Source: Streptococcus parauberis NCFD 2020 (lineage in GTDB: Bacteria; Bacillota; Bacilli; Lactobacillales; Streptococcaceae). From it: 64,000 nt of DNA. The position numbers and the translations under genes are program-made. How positions within the stretch are numbered: position 1 is the first letter of the stretch; the number at the start of each line of letters is the position of its first letter. The notes beneath the pieces are model-generated. The model did not search any database and was not told the DNA's origin. It saw only the letters and a list, made by a program, of their open reading frames with translations. This document shows, one piece after another, positions 10,428-19,088 of this stretch. The stretch lies in assembly GCF_000187935.1 (NCBI RefSeq), contig NZ_AEUT02000001.1, positions 2,078,501 through 2,142,500 on the forward strand, given 5' to 3'.

Positions 10428-12065
10428 ATGAGCAATATGTTTAAGAAAAAATGGGTTAAGGTAACTTCAGCAATTTTAGTAACCTTAATGCTTGTACTAG
10501 TGGCTGTTGGTGCTTATTTTACTTCAAAATCTGCAGTGATTCATAATTACGTATCAGCAAGAAGTAATAAGCAAGGGGCAGCTTTTGAAAATATCAAAGA
10601 ATATCTAGTTTGGGCAGATACCAATAAAAAAGTAACCAATGACCAAGCACAATATGCTAACTTCGAAAAGTTTGATCGTAATGAACTAAAAAGTCAGGAA
10701 AATAAGTTAAAAAATGCGACAGCTGAGGATGATTATTATGTCAAGTCGGTCGGCCGTAAATTTCTCATTTTCCCAGATTATCGGATTGCCATAAGACCTA
10801 TTCAATTAGAAATAAAAACAAATGTTCCATCGGTAGATATTATGCTGAATAAGAAGTTGGTAACGACATCTAATTCAGAAAACTTTTCAGCTAAATTGGA
10901 ACGTATTCCAGTCTCTAATTATGTAGCTAGTTTGGATGGGCAATATAAAAATCGTTCAATAAAAGTGAGTAAAACATATGATGGTTCTTCAAAACTCATT
11001 GATTTAACGGTAGTCTTTAAAAATTTCTCTGTGACAAGTAATTCAAAAGAGGGTGAAATGTTTGTCAACGAGAGCCCAATTGGGATGCTTAAAGATGGTT
11101 CCTATGATGTCAAAGATTATCCGATGACAGAAATAGCAGATGTTTATCTAAAAAAATCATTTGCTGATGGGGATGTTACTTCAAAAAAAGTTAAACTATC
11201 AGACATAAAAGAGAATGATAAGGTCGCACTAGACTTTGAAAATCAGTTGGATCAAGCTAAGGCAGGACAATATTTAATATCTGTTTTTGACCAATTGATG
11301 TTTTATAATTCTAACAGACAAGACCCTGCTAATTTAGGAACTATATTTGAAGGCGGAGCTAATAACGATTTTTATAAAGGGTTGAAAGAAAGTATCAAAT
11401 CAAAAATGGAAACCGATAAACGACTGGCTTCCAGCTTTGCAATTCCCAATATCGTCCTTAATGGGTTAGCGCAAGTAGGTAAAGAATCCTTTTTAGTTGA
11501 TTTTGCTGCTACGTATGACTATACCTATAATAAGGAAACGGATAAGGAAAAAGGTTCTTCTGGTCATATCCTACAGGAGCTAACTGGAGAACTTGTCTTA
11601 AAGAAATCTGGAAATGGGTATGTTGTTAGCCAAAAAGGTGCTAAAAACATAAGTGTAACTAGTGAGAAGAACCAAATTAAGGAACCTGCCTTATTGCCAG
11701 ATGGCGTAGTTGGTACTTGGAAAGGTGAAAAAGATGATATCACCTATACTTTAACAATTGCTCAAGATGGCACAGTTACACGTAAAGTTGATTTTAAAGA
11801 TCCGAAGAAACCAGATGAAAATAAGGTTGCCAAAATTACCAATTCTGAGGATAAATCAAATGGCAATTATCATCTAACTTTCGCAACTCCAACTGACGGT
11901 GGTATTATGGTAATTGGCGGCGGTATTGGAGGAGCAGGTATCCAGTATACTTATGGTTTTAATCTCTCAGGAGACAGTTTGACACCAGTTGTATGGCAAA
12001 CGGCTATGAATTCTGAATTTGATTTCAGTAAACCACTTCCAGGATTAACCTTGAAGAAACAATAA
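10428..12065 (+). CDS. TcaA-like membrane-anchored protein
   Basis: A 545-residue protein with a short cytoplasmic N-terminus (MSNMFKKKWVKV), one membrane helix at about residues 14-32, and a large extracytoplasmic part. The layout and motifs such as KSVGRKFLIFPDYRIAIRPIQLEIKTNVP resemble TcaA/YvbJ-type envelope proteins. The usual N-terminal zinc ribbon is absent. A glycine-rich stretch (VIGGGIGGAGI) lies near the C-terminus, before a lipocalin-like tail. An extended -10 (TGA-TATAAT, 10391-10399) and the Shine-Dalgarno AAGGTGAGGTG support the start. In staphylococci TcaA affects glycopeptide susceptibility and wall metabolism; the role here is not known. Confidence 0.55.
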   Translation: MSNMFKKKWVKVTSAILVTLMLVLVAVGAYFTSKSAVIHNYVSARSNKQGAAFENIKEYLVWADTNKKVTNDQAQYANFEKFDRNELKSQENKLKNATAEDDYYVKSVGRKFLIFPDYRIAIRPIQLEIKTNVPSVDIMLNKKLVTTSNSENFSAKLERIPVSNYVASLDGQYKNRSIKVSKTYDGSSKLIDLTVVFKNFSVTSNSKEGEMFVNESPIGMLKDGSYDVKDYPMTEIADVYLKKSFADGDVTSKKVKLSDIKENDKVALDFENQLDQAKAGQYLISVFDQLMFYNSNRQDPANLGTIFEGGANNDFYKGLKESIKSKMETDKRLASSFAIPNIVLNGLAQVGKESFLVDFAATYDYTYNKETDKEKGSSGHILQELTGELVLKKSGNGYVVSQKGAKNISVTSEKNQIKEPALLPDGVVGTWKGEKDDITYTLTIAQDGTVTRKVDFKDPKKPDENKVAKITNSEDKSNGNYHLTFATPTDGGIMVIGGGIGGAGIQYTYGFNLSGDSLTPVVWQTAMNSEFDFSKPLPGLTLKKQ

Positions 12066-12097
12066 AAAAGTTAGGATTTATTCCTAACTTTTTTTAT
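12064..12097. terminator. Bidirectional terminator
   Basis: AAGTTAGGA (12068-12076) pairs with TCCTAACTT (12082-12090), flanked by A- and T-runs. It serves the convergent TcaA-like and pseudouridine synthase genes. Confidence 0.85.
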
Positions 12098-12996
12098 TTA
12101 AGTAGTTCTTCAAAGCTGGTTGATTTGGCTTGGACCGTTATCAATTCTAAAGTTAAAGGATGAACGAGTTGCAATTGATGGGCGTGCAACATTAACCGCT
12201 CCTTATTTGGATGAGATTGATATAAAGGGTCGCCAATGATAGGAAAACCGTGATAACTTAAGTGAACCCTAATCTGATGCGTCCGACCGGTTTCTAATTG
12301 GCAATTAACCAAACTTCGATTAGAAGGATAGACTTTTAGTCGCGTGAGATTGGTAATGGCAGTCTGACCATTTTTGGGATCAACAACTCGCTTGCGTCGA
12401 TCATGACGATGTCTACCGATTTTATCTTTGTAAACCAAACTTTTTTGAGGAATCTGTCCGCCAACTAAGGCCCAATAATCCCGATGAATTTCTCTCTTTT
12501 CTAAAAGCTGATTCAAAATTGGTAAAATAAATGGATTTTTAGCAAAGACAATGGCTCCACTGGTCTCCATATCCAAACGATGCACGACATAACAGGTTTG
12601 CTGACAAAAAGCACTAACATGATTGAGCAAAGCTAATTCTTCAGGTTGATTAGCATGGGTTTTCATCCCCTCAGGCTTATTAACCACAATAATGTTTTCA
12701 TCCTCGAAAAGGCAATCCACTAAAGTAGCATCACCCAAAAGAATGGATTTCTCGGGATAATCATCTGGATCAAAGTCAAGTGTTATTAGATCGCCTTTTT
12801 TTACTGGGCTTTGCCAATTGATGCTCTCGTTATTGATGAGTAGATTCTTTTTAGTGCGCAAGAAATGTCTAATCTTGCGAGGGATCAAGAGGTGCTCTTC
12901 TAATAAAGTTTTGACACTAGTATCGGGATAGGGATTCGGAAATGATACAGTAAATCCTTTGTTTGGGGTGGTTTTAGTTTTCATTAAGCCAATCAT
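12094..12996 (-). CDS. RluA/RluD-family pseudouridine synthase
   Basis: A 300-residue RNA-modifying enzyme that isomerises uridine in rRNA or tRNA. An S4-like N-terminal part (about residues 25-75, LIPRKIRHFLRTKKNLLIN) precedes the catalytic domain. That domain has the signature HRLDMETSGAIVFAK with the catalytic Asp near residue 144, and later RTHQIRVHLSYHGFPIIGDPLY. The target site cannot be read from sequence. The ATG at 12996 overlaps the 3' end of the 61-residue upstream gene by 23 bp; an alternative ATG is at 12984. No strong Shine-Dalgarno is visible for either, so translation probably depends on coupling. Confidence 0.88.
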   Translation of the reverse strand: MIGLMKTKTTPNKGFTVSFPNPYPDTSVKTLLEEHLLIPRKIRHFLRTKKNLLINNESINWQSPVKKGDLITLDFDPDDYPEKSILLGDATLVDCLFEDENIIVVNKPEGMKTHANQPEELALLNHVSAFCQQTCYVVHRLDMETSGAIVFAKNPFILPILNQLLEKREIHRDYWALVGGQIPQKSLVYKDKIGRHRHDRRKRVVDPKNGQTAITNLTRLKVYPSNRSLVNCQLETGRTHQIRVHLSYHGFPIIGDPLYQSHPNKERLMLHAHQLQLVHPLTLELITVQAKSTSFEELLK

Positions 12997-13159
12997 GGTA
13001 TTTTTCTACTAAATTAATTGCCATCTGAGTTGCTAAAGCAGCTGAGAAAGCTTCAGTTCCTTCACGTTCATCATTAGCAACTTCCAAGCGAGTTTCGTCA
13101 TATATAGCTTTCAAGCTTTCAGCAGATAAAGTTTCTTTAAAAGCATCAAATTTTTTCAT
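12974..13159 (-). CDS. Small acidic hypothetical protein
   Basis: A 61-residue protein with no recognised domain. It is mostly helical by composition (AFKETLSAESLKAIYDET, AFSAALATQMAINLVEKYHDWL) and acidic, with no signal or membrane segment. GAGGAAAT sits before the ATG, and an extended -10 (TGG-TATAAT, reverse strand, 13221-13216) lies upstream. It overlaps the following pseudouridine synthase gene, so the two are probably cotranscribed and coupled. Size, start site and coupling support a real gene; the function is unknown. Confidence 0.7.
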   Translation of the reverse strand: MKKFDAFKETLSAESLKAIYDETRLEVANDEREGTEAFSAALATQMAINLVEKYHDWLNEN

Positions 13160-13399
13160 AATATTATTTCCTCTTCATTTAAATATACTTAAGATAAATC
13201 CTTCAAGATATTGTTATTATACCATTTTTTGATGGCAAAATTGGTTTTGATATGCTATTTGGGATAGTCAGTCTAATTCTCTAAAAATGAGAATCTTTAC
13301 AAAGTGACAGCTAGATTAAAAATTACATTTTTTTGTATAGCTTTTAGGAAATTATTGCTATAATATGGTGTAATCAAATCTTAGGTGAGGATAAGAGAA

Positions 13400-13786
13400 A
13401 TGAAAAGTATTAGACGTTATGATGTGAATGAAGAATGGGCTCATACAGGATTGGTAGAAGCTGGCGATTTTTATTTTCTCAATTATTGTGTTGGCGAAAT
13501 TGGAGCACCAATTGAAGATCAAATCAATGGGGCTTTTGATGAAATGGAGCGCCGTTTAGGTTTGGTTGGATTAACATTAGAAGCAGTTGTCAAAATGGAC
13601 TGCCTTTTCCGAGATGTGTGGAATCTGCCAATCATGGAAAAAGTAATTAAAGAAAGATTTAATGGTAAATACCCTGCAAGAAAATCAATTCAAACTGAAT
13701 TTGCACACCAAGGTGGCTCAGAAGGGCTTCTCTTTCAAGTTGATGGTATTGCGTTCTCAAAACCAGTCGTGATTTCAGGTGAATAG
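13400..13786 (+). CDS. RidA/YjgF-family protein
   Basis: A 128-residue small protein of the RidA (YER057c/UK114) fold, seen in the central GAFDEMERRLGLVGLTLEAVVKMDCLFRD and the C-terminal KYPARKSIQTEFAHQG. RidA enzymes hydrolyse reactive enamine/imine intermediates. The arginine that binds substrate in true RidA is usually in a R-x-x-V context and is not evident here, so this may be a divergent subgroup. A GTG at 13385 is in frame but overlaps the Shine-Dalgarno AGGTGAGGAT, so the ATG at 13400 is preferred. It is encoded just upstream of pbp2a, which has its own promoter. Confidence 0.7.
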   Translation: MKSIRRYDVNEEWAHTGLVEAGDFYFLNYCVGEIGAPIEDQINGAFDEMERRLGLVGLTLEAVVKMDCLFRDVWNLPIMEKVIKERFNGKYPARKSIQTEFAHQGGSEGLLFQVDGIAFSKPVVISGE

Positions 13787-13803
13787 CAGGAAAATTACCA
13801 TAG

Positions 13804-13812
13804 TGGTATAAT
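13804..13812 (+). promoter_or_regulatory. Extended -10 promoter placing pbp2a at the transcript start
   Basis: TGG-TATAAT ends 6 nt before the pbp2a ATG, so transcription would start at or next to the initiation codon. No Shine-Dalgarno lies within 20 nt upstream of the ATG. No good -35 is seen, as expected for extended -10 promoters. Confidence 0.55.
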
Positions 13813-13818
13813 ATCTCT

Positions 13819-16143
13819 ATGACATTTTTAGAATTATTGCAAAAAAAGTTTACTCCCAAACGTTATCAGGAGAAACAACAAAAAAAAGAACAAAGTGGAT
13901 TTGCTGAGAATCATCAAGCTTTTCAAAATCGAAGTCATTTTACAGAAGCTAGTAGTCAAGATGCTTCGGAACAAACGACTTCACGCTTTAAAAGAAGTCA
14001 CGATACTGAAAAGCAACACAAAAACCAACCAGCATGGTTAAAAAAAATAGAAGCTATTTTACCATCACCACAACATCCGATTAGACGCTTTTGGCGTCGT
14101 TATCATATTGGGAAAATTATCCTAATCATGGTCAGTTTGGTGGTTTTGGTGATTGGCTCCTATCTTTTTTACTTGTCTAAAACAGCCAAGGTTTCAGATT
14201 TGCAAAATGCATTAAAAGCAACGACGGTTATTTACGACAAAAAAAATGAATATGCTGGTTCACTGTCAGGACAAAAAGGAACTTATGTCGAATTAGATAC
14301 TATTTCACCTAATATGCAGAACGCTGCTATTGCTACGGAAGATAGAACTTTTTATAGTAACAATGGTATTAATATTAAACGATTTTTACTTGCTGTTGTA
14401 ACATTAGGTAAGTTTGGTGGCGGATCGACGATTACCCAACAATTAGCAAAAAATGCCTATTTATCACAAGATCAGACCATTAAACGAAAAGCAAGAGAAT
14501 TTTTCTTAGCCTTAGAGTTAACCAAGAAGTACAGTAAAAATGAGATACTGACCATGTATCTCAATAATTCTTACTTTGGAAATGGAGTCTGGGGTGTTGA
14601 AGATGCCAGTCAAAAATACTTTGGGACTAGCGCAGCTAATCTGACTCTCGATGAAGCGGCAACCCTAGCCGGAATGCTAAAAGGGCCAGAGATATACAAT
14701 CCCTACTATTCTGTTGAAAATGCTACAAACCGTCGCAATACAGTTCTTTCTGTCATGGTAGATGCTGGTAAAATTACTAAAGATCAAGCAAGTCAAGCTG
14801 AGCTTGTTGGGATGGGAGACCGATTAGACAATACCTATGTCGGAAAATCAGACGATTATAAGTTTCCTTCCTATTTTGATGCTGTTATCAATGAGGCAAC
14901 GACTACTTATGGCATTTCTGAAAAAGATATTGTTAACAATGGTTATAAAATTTATACAGAACTTGACCAGAATTACCAAACCGGCATGCAAACGACCTTT
15001 AATACAGCTAGTCTTTTCCCTGTTTCGGAGCAAGATGGCACATCTGCTCAAGGGGCAAGTGTTGCTTTGGATCCTAAAACGGGGGGTGTTCGAGGCCTAG
15101 TTGGACGGGTTAATAGTGATGGAGAACAAAGCTTTAGGAGTTTTAACTATGCTACTCAAGCTAGCCGTAGTCCGGCTTCGACAATTAAGCCATTGATTGC
15201 CTATACTCCAGCTATTGCTTCAGGCTGGTCAATTGATAAAACACTACCAAATACTGTTACCGACTTTGATGGATACAAGCCCCACAACTATGGTAACGTT
15301 GAGTCTGAAGACGTCCCAATGTATCAGGCATTGGCCAATTCTTATAACATACCAGCAGTATCGACTGTCAAAGAATTAGGAATCGATAAGGCCGTTTCCT
15401 ATGGAAATAAATTTGGGCTTAATATGGATGCCGCACAAAAAGAATTAGGGATTGCATTAGGTGGAGGTGTCACAACCAACCCACTTGAGATGGCCCAAGC
15501 ATATTCTGTTTTTGCCAATAACGGTGTCATGCACACAGCTCACCTTATTACTAAAATTGAAACAGCAAGTGGTAAGGTCATTAAAGAACATAAGGATCAA
15601 TCAAAACGTGTCATTAGTCAATCTGTTTCAGATAAAATGACCAGTATGATGCTAGGAACCTTTTCAAATGGCTCGGCTGTGAATGCTAATGTCTATGGTT
15701 ATACAATGGCTGGTAAAACAGGTACGACAGAAACAGATTTTAACCCTGATTTATCTAGCGACCAATGGGTTATTGGTTACACACCGGATGTGGTTATTAG
15801 TCAATGGATTGGTTTCAATAAAACAGATGAAAATCACTATTTAACTGGATCTAGTGCAGGAACGGCTTCAACCATTTTCTCAACTCAAGCTTCCTATATC
15901 CTTCCTTATACAAAAGGAAGTCAGTTCGAGGTTGATAATGCATATGCGCAAAATGGGATTTCAGCAGTTTATGGTATTAATGAGACCAATACGGAGACTG
16001 CGCGTGATTCGCAAGATATTATCGATAACATTCGCAAACAAGCAGAAGATGCTTCTAAATCAATATCAGATGTAGTTGATAATTATGGTCTCAAGGAAAA
16101 AGCTAAGAACCTCTGGGATGGTGTTATAGACTACTTCAGATAA
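13819..16143 (+). CDS. pbp2a: Class A penicillin-binding protein 2a
   Basis: A 774-residue bifunctional peptidoglycan synthase. A cytoplasmic basic N-terminus (about 1-90) is followed by a membrane helix (about 97-120, IILIMVSLVVLVIGSYLFYL). The GT51 glycosyltransferase has EDRTFYSNNGI at about 174 and GGSTITQQLAKN, and the transpeptidase has SxxK (STIK) at about 454, the SYN motif and KTGT at about 633. It closely follows pneumococcal PBP2a in domain order and in motifs such as SGQKGTYVEL. The start is unusual: there is no ribosome-binding site, and a -10 box lies 6 nt upstream, suggesting a leaderless mRNA. It sits upstream of rpmG-secE-nusG, the usual streptococcal arrangement. Confidence 0.96.
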   Translation: MTFLELLQKKFTPKRYQEKQQKKEQSGFAENHQAFQNRSHFTEASSQDASEQTTSRFKRSHDTEKQHKNQPAWLKKIEAILPSPQHPIRRFWRRYHIGKIILIMVSLVVLVIGSYLFYLSKTAKVSDLQNALKATTVIYDKKNEYAGSLSGQKGTYVELDTISPNMQNAAIATEDRTFYSNNGINIKRFLLAVVTLGKFGGGSTITQQLAKNAYLSQDQTIKRKAREFFLALELTKKYSKNEILTMYLNNSYFGNGVWGVEDASQKYFGTSAANLTLDEAATLAGMLKGPEIYNPYYSVENATNRRNTVLSVMVDAGKITKDQASQAELVGMGDRLDNTYVGKSDDYKFPSYFDAVINEATTTYGISEKDIVNNGYKIYTELDQNYQTGMQTTFNTASLFPVSEQDGTSAQGASVALDPKTGGVRGLVGRVNSDGEQSFRSFNYATQASRSPASTIKPLIAYTPAIASGWSIDKTLPNTVTDFDGYKPHNYGNVESEDVPMYQALANSYNIPAVSTVKELGIDKAVSYGNKFGLNMDAAQKELGIALGGGVTTNPLEMAQAYSVFANNGVMHTAHLITKIETASGKVIKEHKDQSKRVISQSVSDKMTSMMLGTFSNGSAVNANVYGYTMAGKTGTTETDFNPDLSSDQWVIGYTPDVVISQWIGFNKTDENHYLTGSSAGTASTIFSTQASYILPYTKGSQFEVDNAYAQNGISAVYGINETNTETARDSQDIIDNIRKQAEDASKSISDVVDNYGLKEKAKNLWDGVIDYFR

Positions 16144-16191
16144 CTTGCGTATTTCCCTGAATCGTGTTAGAATAATTTCTACGGAGGCGTT

Positions 16192-16344
16192 ATGGCACAG
16201 AAAAAAGCAAGCCTAGCGTGTGTGGATTGTGGAAGCCGAAACTACTCGATTTCGGTCAGTAGTACGCCTAAACCGACACGACTAGAAGTTAATAAATTTT
16301 GTAAACATTGTAAGAAATATACCTTACATAAAGAAACACGTTAG
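16192..16344 (+). CDS. rpmG: 50S ribosomal protein L33, zinc-ribbon form
   Basis: A 50-residue ribosomal protein, [18 protein letters not shown] at the start and TLHKETR at the end. It keeps both Cys pairs (CVDC and CKHC), so it is the zinc-binding (C+) paralogue rather than the zinc-free form. CGGAGG lies 6 nt before the ATG. It lies 11 bp upstream of secE, an ancient linkage. Confidence 0.95.
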   Translation: MAQKKASLACVDCGSRNYSISVSSTPKPTRLEVNKFCKHCKKYTLHKETR

Positions 16345-16355
16345 AGGAGAGCCTG

Positions 16356-16532
16356 ATGGGATTTTTTGGTGGTATTTTTAAAGTTTTAAAAGATACAACT
16401 TGGCCAAATAAAAAACAACGTTGGAAAGATTTTATCTCAGTACTTGAGTATACAGCTTTCTTTACAGTTATTATCTTTATCTTTGACCAATTATTATCAA
16501 AAGGTATCTTAAGCATTATTAATTATTTCTAA
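16356..16532 (+). CDS. secE: Preprotein translocase subunit SecE
   Basis: A 58-residue single-helix SecE of the short Gram-positive type, part of the SecYEG channel. The conserved amphipathic segment DTTWPNKKQRWKDF precedes one membrane helix (about residues 30-52). The Shine-Dalgarno GAGGAGAG overlaps the rpmG stop region. A terminator follows, and nusG then has its own promoter. Confidence 0.95.
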   Translation: MGFFGGIFKVLKDTTWPNKKQRWKDFISVLEYTAFFTVIIFIFDQLLSKGILSIINYF

Positions 16533-16543
16533 ACTGAAAAAGT

Positions 16544-16573
16544 AGACCTAGTCAAAGACTAGGTCTTTTTTTG
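16544..16573 (+). terminator. Terminator between secE and nusG
   Basis: A perfect 10-bp stem, AGACCTAGTC with GACTAGGTCT, and an AAA loop, followed by a T-run. Confidence 0.9.
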
Positions 16574-16592
16574 TAGTCCAACTTACAAATGA

Positions 16593-16621
16593 TTGACAGA
16601 CCTAGGTTCATCGATTATAAT
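16593..16621 (+). promoter_or_regulatory. Consensus nusG promoter
   Basis: Perfect TTGACA (16593-16598) and TATAAT (16616-16621), 17 bases apart. It starts a leader of about 54 nt before nusG. Confidence 0.85.
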
Positions 16622-16641
16622 GAAACTAACAAAACCATTCC

Positions 16642-16663
16642 AAAAGCCGCTGAAGGCTTTTTT
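16642..16663 (+). terminator. Leader hairpin/attenuator of nusG
   Basis: AAAAGCC pairs with GGCTTTT around a 6-nt loop and ends in six T. It lies after the promoter and before the nusG Shine-Dalgarno. It has the form of an intrinsic terminator inside the leader, so it may attenuate nusG transcription. Confidence 0.6.
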
Positions 16664-16681
16664 CTGATGAAAGGAAATTTT

Positions 16682-17221
16682 ATGTTAGACTCTTTTGATA
16701 AAGGTTGGTTTGTCTTACAAACTTACTCAGGTTACGAAAACAAAGTTAAAGAAAATTTATTATTACGTGCCCAAACTTATAACATGTTAGACAATATTCT
16801 TCGTGTTGAAATTCCTACTCAAACAGTAAATGTTGAGAAAAATGGACAAAGTAAAGAAATTGAAGAAAATCGCTTCCCAGGTTATGTCCTTGTTGAAATG
16901 GTTATGACAGATGAAGCTTGGTTCGTTGTACGTAACACACCTAACGTTACTGGATTCGTCGGATCTCATGGAAACCGTTCAAAACCAACACCACTATTAG
17001 AAGATGAAATTAGAGCTATCCTCCTTTCAATGGGTCAAACTGTTGATGTCTTTGACACTAATATTAAAGTAGGTGACGTGGTCCAAATTATTGATGGTGC
17101 TTTTATGGGACAAGAAGGACGCGTTGTTGAAATCGAAAACAATAAAGTTAAGCTTATGCTTAACATGTTTGGTTCAGAAACAATTGCAGAAGTTGAACTG
17201 TATCAAATCGCAGAGCTTTAA
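16682..17221 (+). CDS. nusG: Transcription termination/antitermination factor NusG
   Basis: A 179-residue protein with an NGN domain at the N-terminus (GWFVLQTYSGYENKVKENL, then NRFPGYVLVEMVMTDEAWFVVRNTP) and a C-terminal KOW domain (VGDVVQIIDGAFMGQEGRVVEI). It binds RNA polymerase and modulates pausing and coupling. The open frame begins at 16589, but AAAGGA before the ATG at 16682 and the family's usual N-terminus fix the start there. It is transcribed from its own consensus promoter through a terminator-like leader. Confidence 0.95.
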   Translation: MLDSFDKGWFVLQTYSGYENKVKENLLLRAQTYNMLDNILRVEIPTQTVNVEKNGQSKEIEENRFPGYVLVEMVMTDEAWFVVRNTPNVTGFVGSHGNRSKPTPLLEDEIRAILLSMGQTVDVFDTNIKVGDVVQIIDGAFMGQEGRVVEIENNKVKLMLNMFGSETIAEVELYQIAEL

Positions 17222-17231
17222 TAATTAAATT

Positions 17232-17259
17232 AAAAGATCACAGATGTGGTCTTTTTTTG
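17232..17259 (+). terminator. Terminator after nusG
   Basis: AAAGATCACA pairs with TGTGGTCTTT (one G-U pair), followed by a T-run. Confidence 0.8.
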
Positions 17260-17327
17260 TGCAGACTAATATCCAAAATATATATAATCACTTCAAAAAA
17301 TGAACTGAATTTAATGCATTTATCATA

Positions 17328-17356
17328 TTGACTTAATTTAATGGCTAAAATATAAT
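17328..17356 (+). promoter_or_regulatory. Promoter of the M-like surface protein gene
   Basis: TTGACT (17328-17333) and TATAAT (17351-17356) are 17 bases apart. The leader is about 58 nt. The Shine-Dalgarno AAAGGAG precedes the start. Confidence 0.75.
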
Positions 17357-17420
17357 AAAGTTATTGTTGACGGGAATCGATATTGCCGAAAAAGACATTC
17401 TTTAATATAAAGGAGTAAAA

Positions 17421-19046
17421 ATGAAAGAAAACAAACAAATGAAGTACTTTCTCAGAAAGTCAATCTTTGGATTAGCATCAGTATCTGCAGCATTTATTGT
17501 CGGAGGAAGTTTTGTATCTGCTGATGAAGCAACAATTATTAATCCAGATAGTGAAATTGAGAAATTAAATCTTGATACTGATGATAAAGAAATGTATAAG
17601 AATGATTTGTTGTACTATAAGTCAGATAAAGAGGCAATTAATTCTATTTTATTAGATGCTAAGGGTGACAGTGCAAAAAATGAAATCAAGAAGTTAAAAT
17701 TAGATGCGGATATTCAAAACAAATATTTTGACGAAATTGATGAAATAATAAAAAAAGGACAAGATAGTGAATCAATAAAGAAAATTGTTGAAAATGCCAC
17801 AACGGAATCCAATGCTACAACGGAATTATTAAAAAATACAGAAGTTGATTCTTATAAAAATATATCGGACGCTGAATGGCTTAAAGCAGCAGAGGATGCA
17901 GAAAAATCAAAAATTTCTGAAGATGAAGACCAAACTACAGAAGATGCTGAGGAAGACGACGTAGAAACTGTGTCTGAGGAAAGTGATGCTGAAGCCGATG
18001 TTAATGCTGAGGAAGATATGGAGGATGAAGAAGACGAAGATGAAGTAGACGAAGATGAAGTAGAAGACGAAGACGAAAATGAGGATGAAGAAGAAGATTC
18101 TGTAGACGAAAATGAGGATGAAGAAGATTCTGTAGACGAAAATGAGGGTAATAATGAAGATCCAAAAATCAACATTACTCCAAGTCCAAAAGAAAAAGAA
18201 ACAAAAGAATCTCGTCAAGCTATGCGTGATAAATTGATGGCTGAGACAAAAGAACGTGAAGCAAAAGCTGCTAAAGAACGACTTGAAAAAGAAAGAAGTA
18301 CTGCTTTGACTGAGTTAGATCATCTTGGTGCAGGTCGTCTCTTGAAGAATATTGTCTCAACAGCTAAAACAGTAGAAGGCATCAAAGAGTTTATGGCTAT
18401 CACACGTCCTAGTCTTGAACATGCAATGAAAGTCAAAGCTACAAGTGGCTTAACTGATTTCTTAAAATCACAACGTTCTGCAGAAGATACAGTCAAGGAT
18501 ATTATTCTCACTAATGCTAAAAATGCAGCGCTTAAAAAATTAGAAAAACTTGGTGCAACTGATCATCTGAAAGAATTAGTTGAAAATGCTAAAACAGTTG
18601 AAGATATTCGTACCTTAATGGCAGAAGCAACTCCATCATTAGAAGCAACTCTTTCAAAAGAAGAAGCAGATCAAGTTGCTCCGGAAGTTTCTGAAGAAGC
18701 ACCAATGGGTTCTGAAAATCCAATGCCAGAAGGTGTTGAGACAGACACTGAATCAAGTGAAATCCTTAACACTGACAAAGATGTTGAAAGACAAGCAACA
18801 GGCAAATCTGTTCTAGCAGACACTGAAGGAAAAGCATCGGCACCATTTGTGCAAACAGATGCAAAAAAACCTGCAATGGAAGCAACTAAAGAAAAAACAC
18901 CTGTAAAAGCTGAAGAAACTAAAAAAGCGGATCAACACTTGCCGGTAACTGGTGAAAAAGTAAATCCATTCTTTACAGGAGTTGCTTTAAGTATCATTGC
19001 ATCTGCCGGTATGGTGGCATATTCTACCAAACGTAAAGAAAATTAA
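17421..19046 (+). CDS. lbp: M-like LPXTG surface protein, lactoferrin-binding-protein-like
   Basis: A 541-residue sortase substrate. A YSIRK-like signal peptide (YFLRKSIFGLASVSAAFIVGG) is followed by a charged helical region (about 35-160). Next is an extreme Asp/Glu-rich stretch (about 166-243), then a Lys/Glu-rich helix. Two GA-module-like repeats lie at about 294-330 and 369-404 (each LxxLGAxxxLKxxVxxAKTVExIxxxMA). The sorting signal is LPVTG at 507-511, then a membrane helix and KRKEN. GA modules bind serum albumin in other streptococci. The architecture and the place beside nusG recall S. uberis Lbp, which binds lactoferrin. The symbol is therefore tentative; the ligand is inference. Confidence 0.75.
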   Translation: MKENKQMKYFLRKSIFGLASVSAAFIVGGSFVSADEATIINPDSEIEKLNLDTDDKEMYKNDLLYYKSDKEAINSILLDAKGDSAKNEIKKLKLDADIQNKYFDEIDEIIKKGQDSESIKKIVENATTESNATTELLKNTEVDSYKNISDAEWLKAAEDAEKSKISEDEDQTTEDAEEDDVETVSEESDAEADVNAEEDMEDEEDEDEVDEDEVEDEDENEDEEEDSVDENEDEEDSVDENEGNNEDPKINITPSPKEKETKESRQAMRDKLMAETKEREAKAAKERLEKERSTALTELDHLGAGRLLKNIVSTAKTVEGIKEFMAITRPSLEHAMKVKATSGLTDFLKSQRSAEDTVKDIILTNAKNAALKKLEKLGATDHLKELVENAKTVEDIRTLMAEATPSLEATLSKEEADQVAPEVSEEAPMGSENPMPEGVETDTESSEILNTDKDVERQATGKSVLADTEGKASAPFVQTDAKKPAMEATKEKTPVKAEETKKADQHLPVTGEKVNPFFTGVALSIIASAGMVAYSTKRKEN

Positions 19047-19060
19047 AATGTCACTTTCCA

Positions 19061-19088
19061 AAAAGATGAGACTTGTCTCATCTTTTTG
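19061..19088 (+). terminator. Terminator after lbp-like gene
   Basis: A perfect 12-bp stem, AAAAGATGAGAC with GTCTCATCTTTT, and a 2-nt gap, followed by a T-tail. Confidence 0.85.

Noticed and set aside
13385..13399. GTG start for the RidA-like gene
   Set aside because: The GTG lies within the Shine-Dalgarno that serves the ATG at 13400.
17852..18218. Reverse-strand open frames rich in Ser or Phe opposite the acidic tract
   Set aside because: They are shadows of the Asp/Glu codons of the M-like gene; there is no ribosome-binding site or family match.
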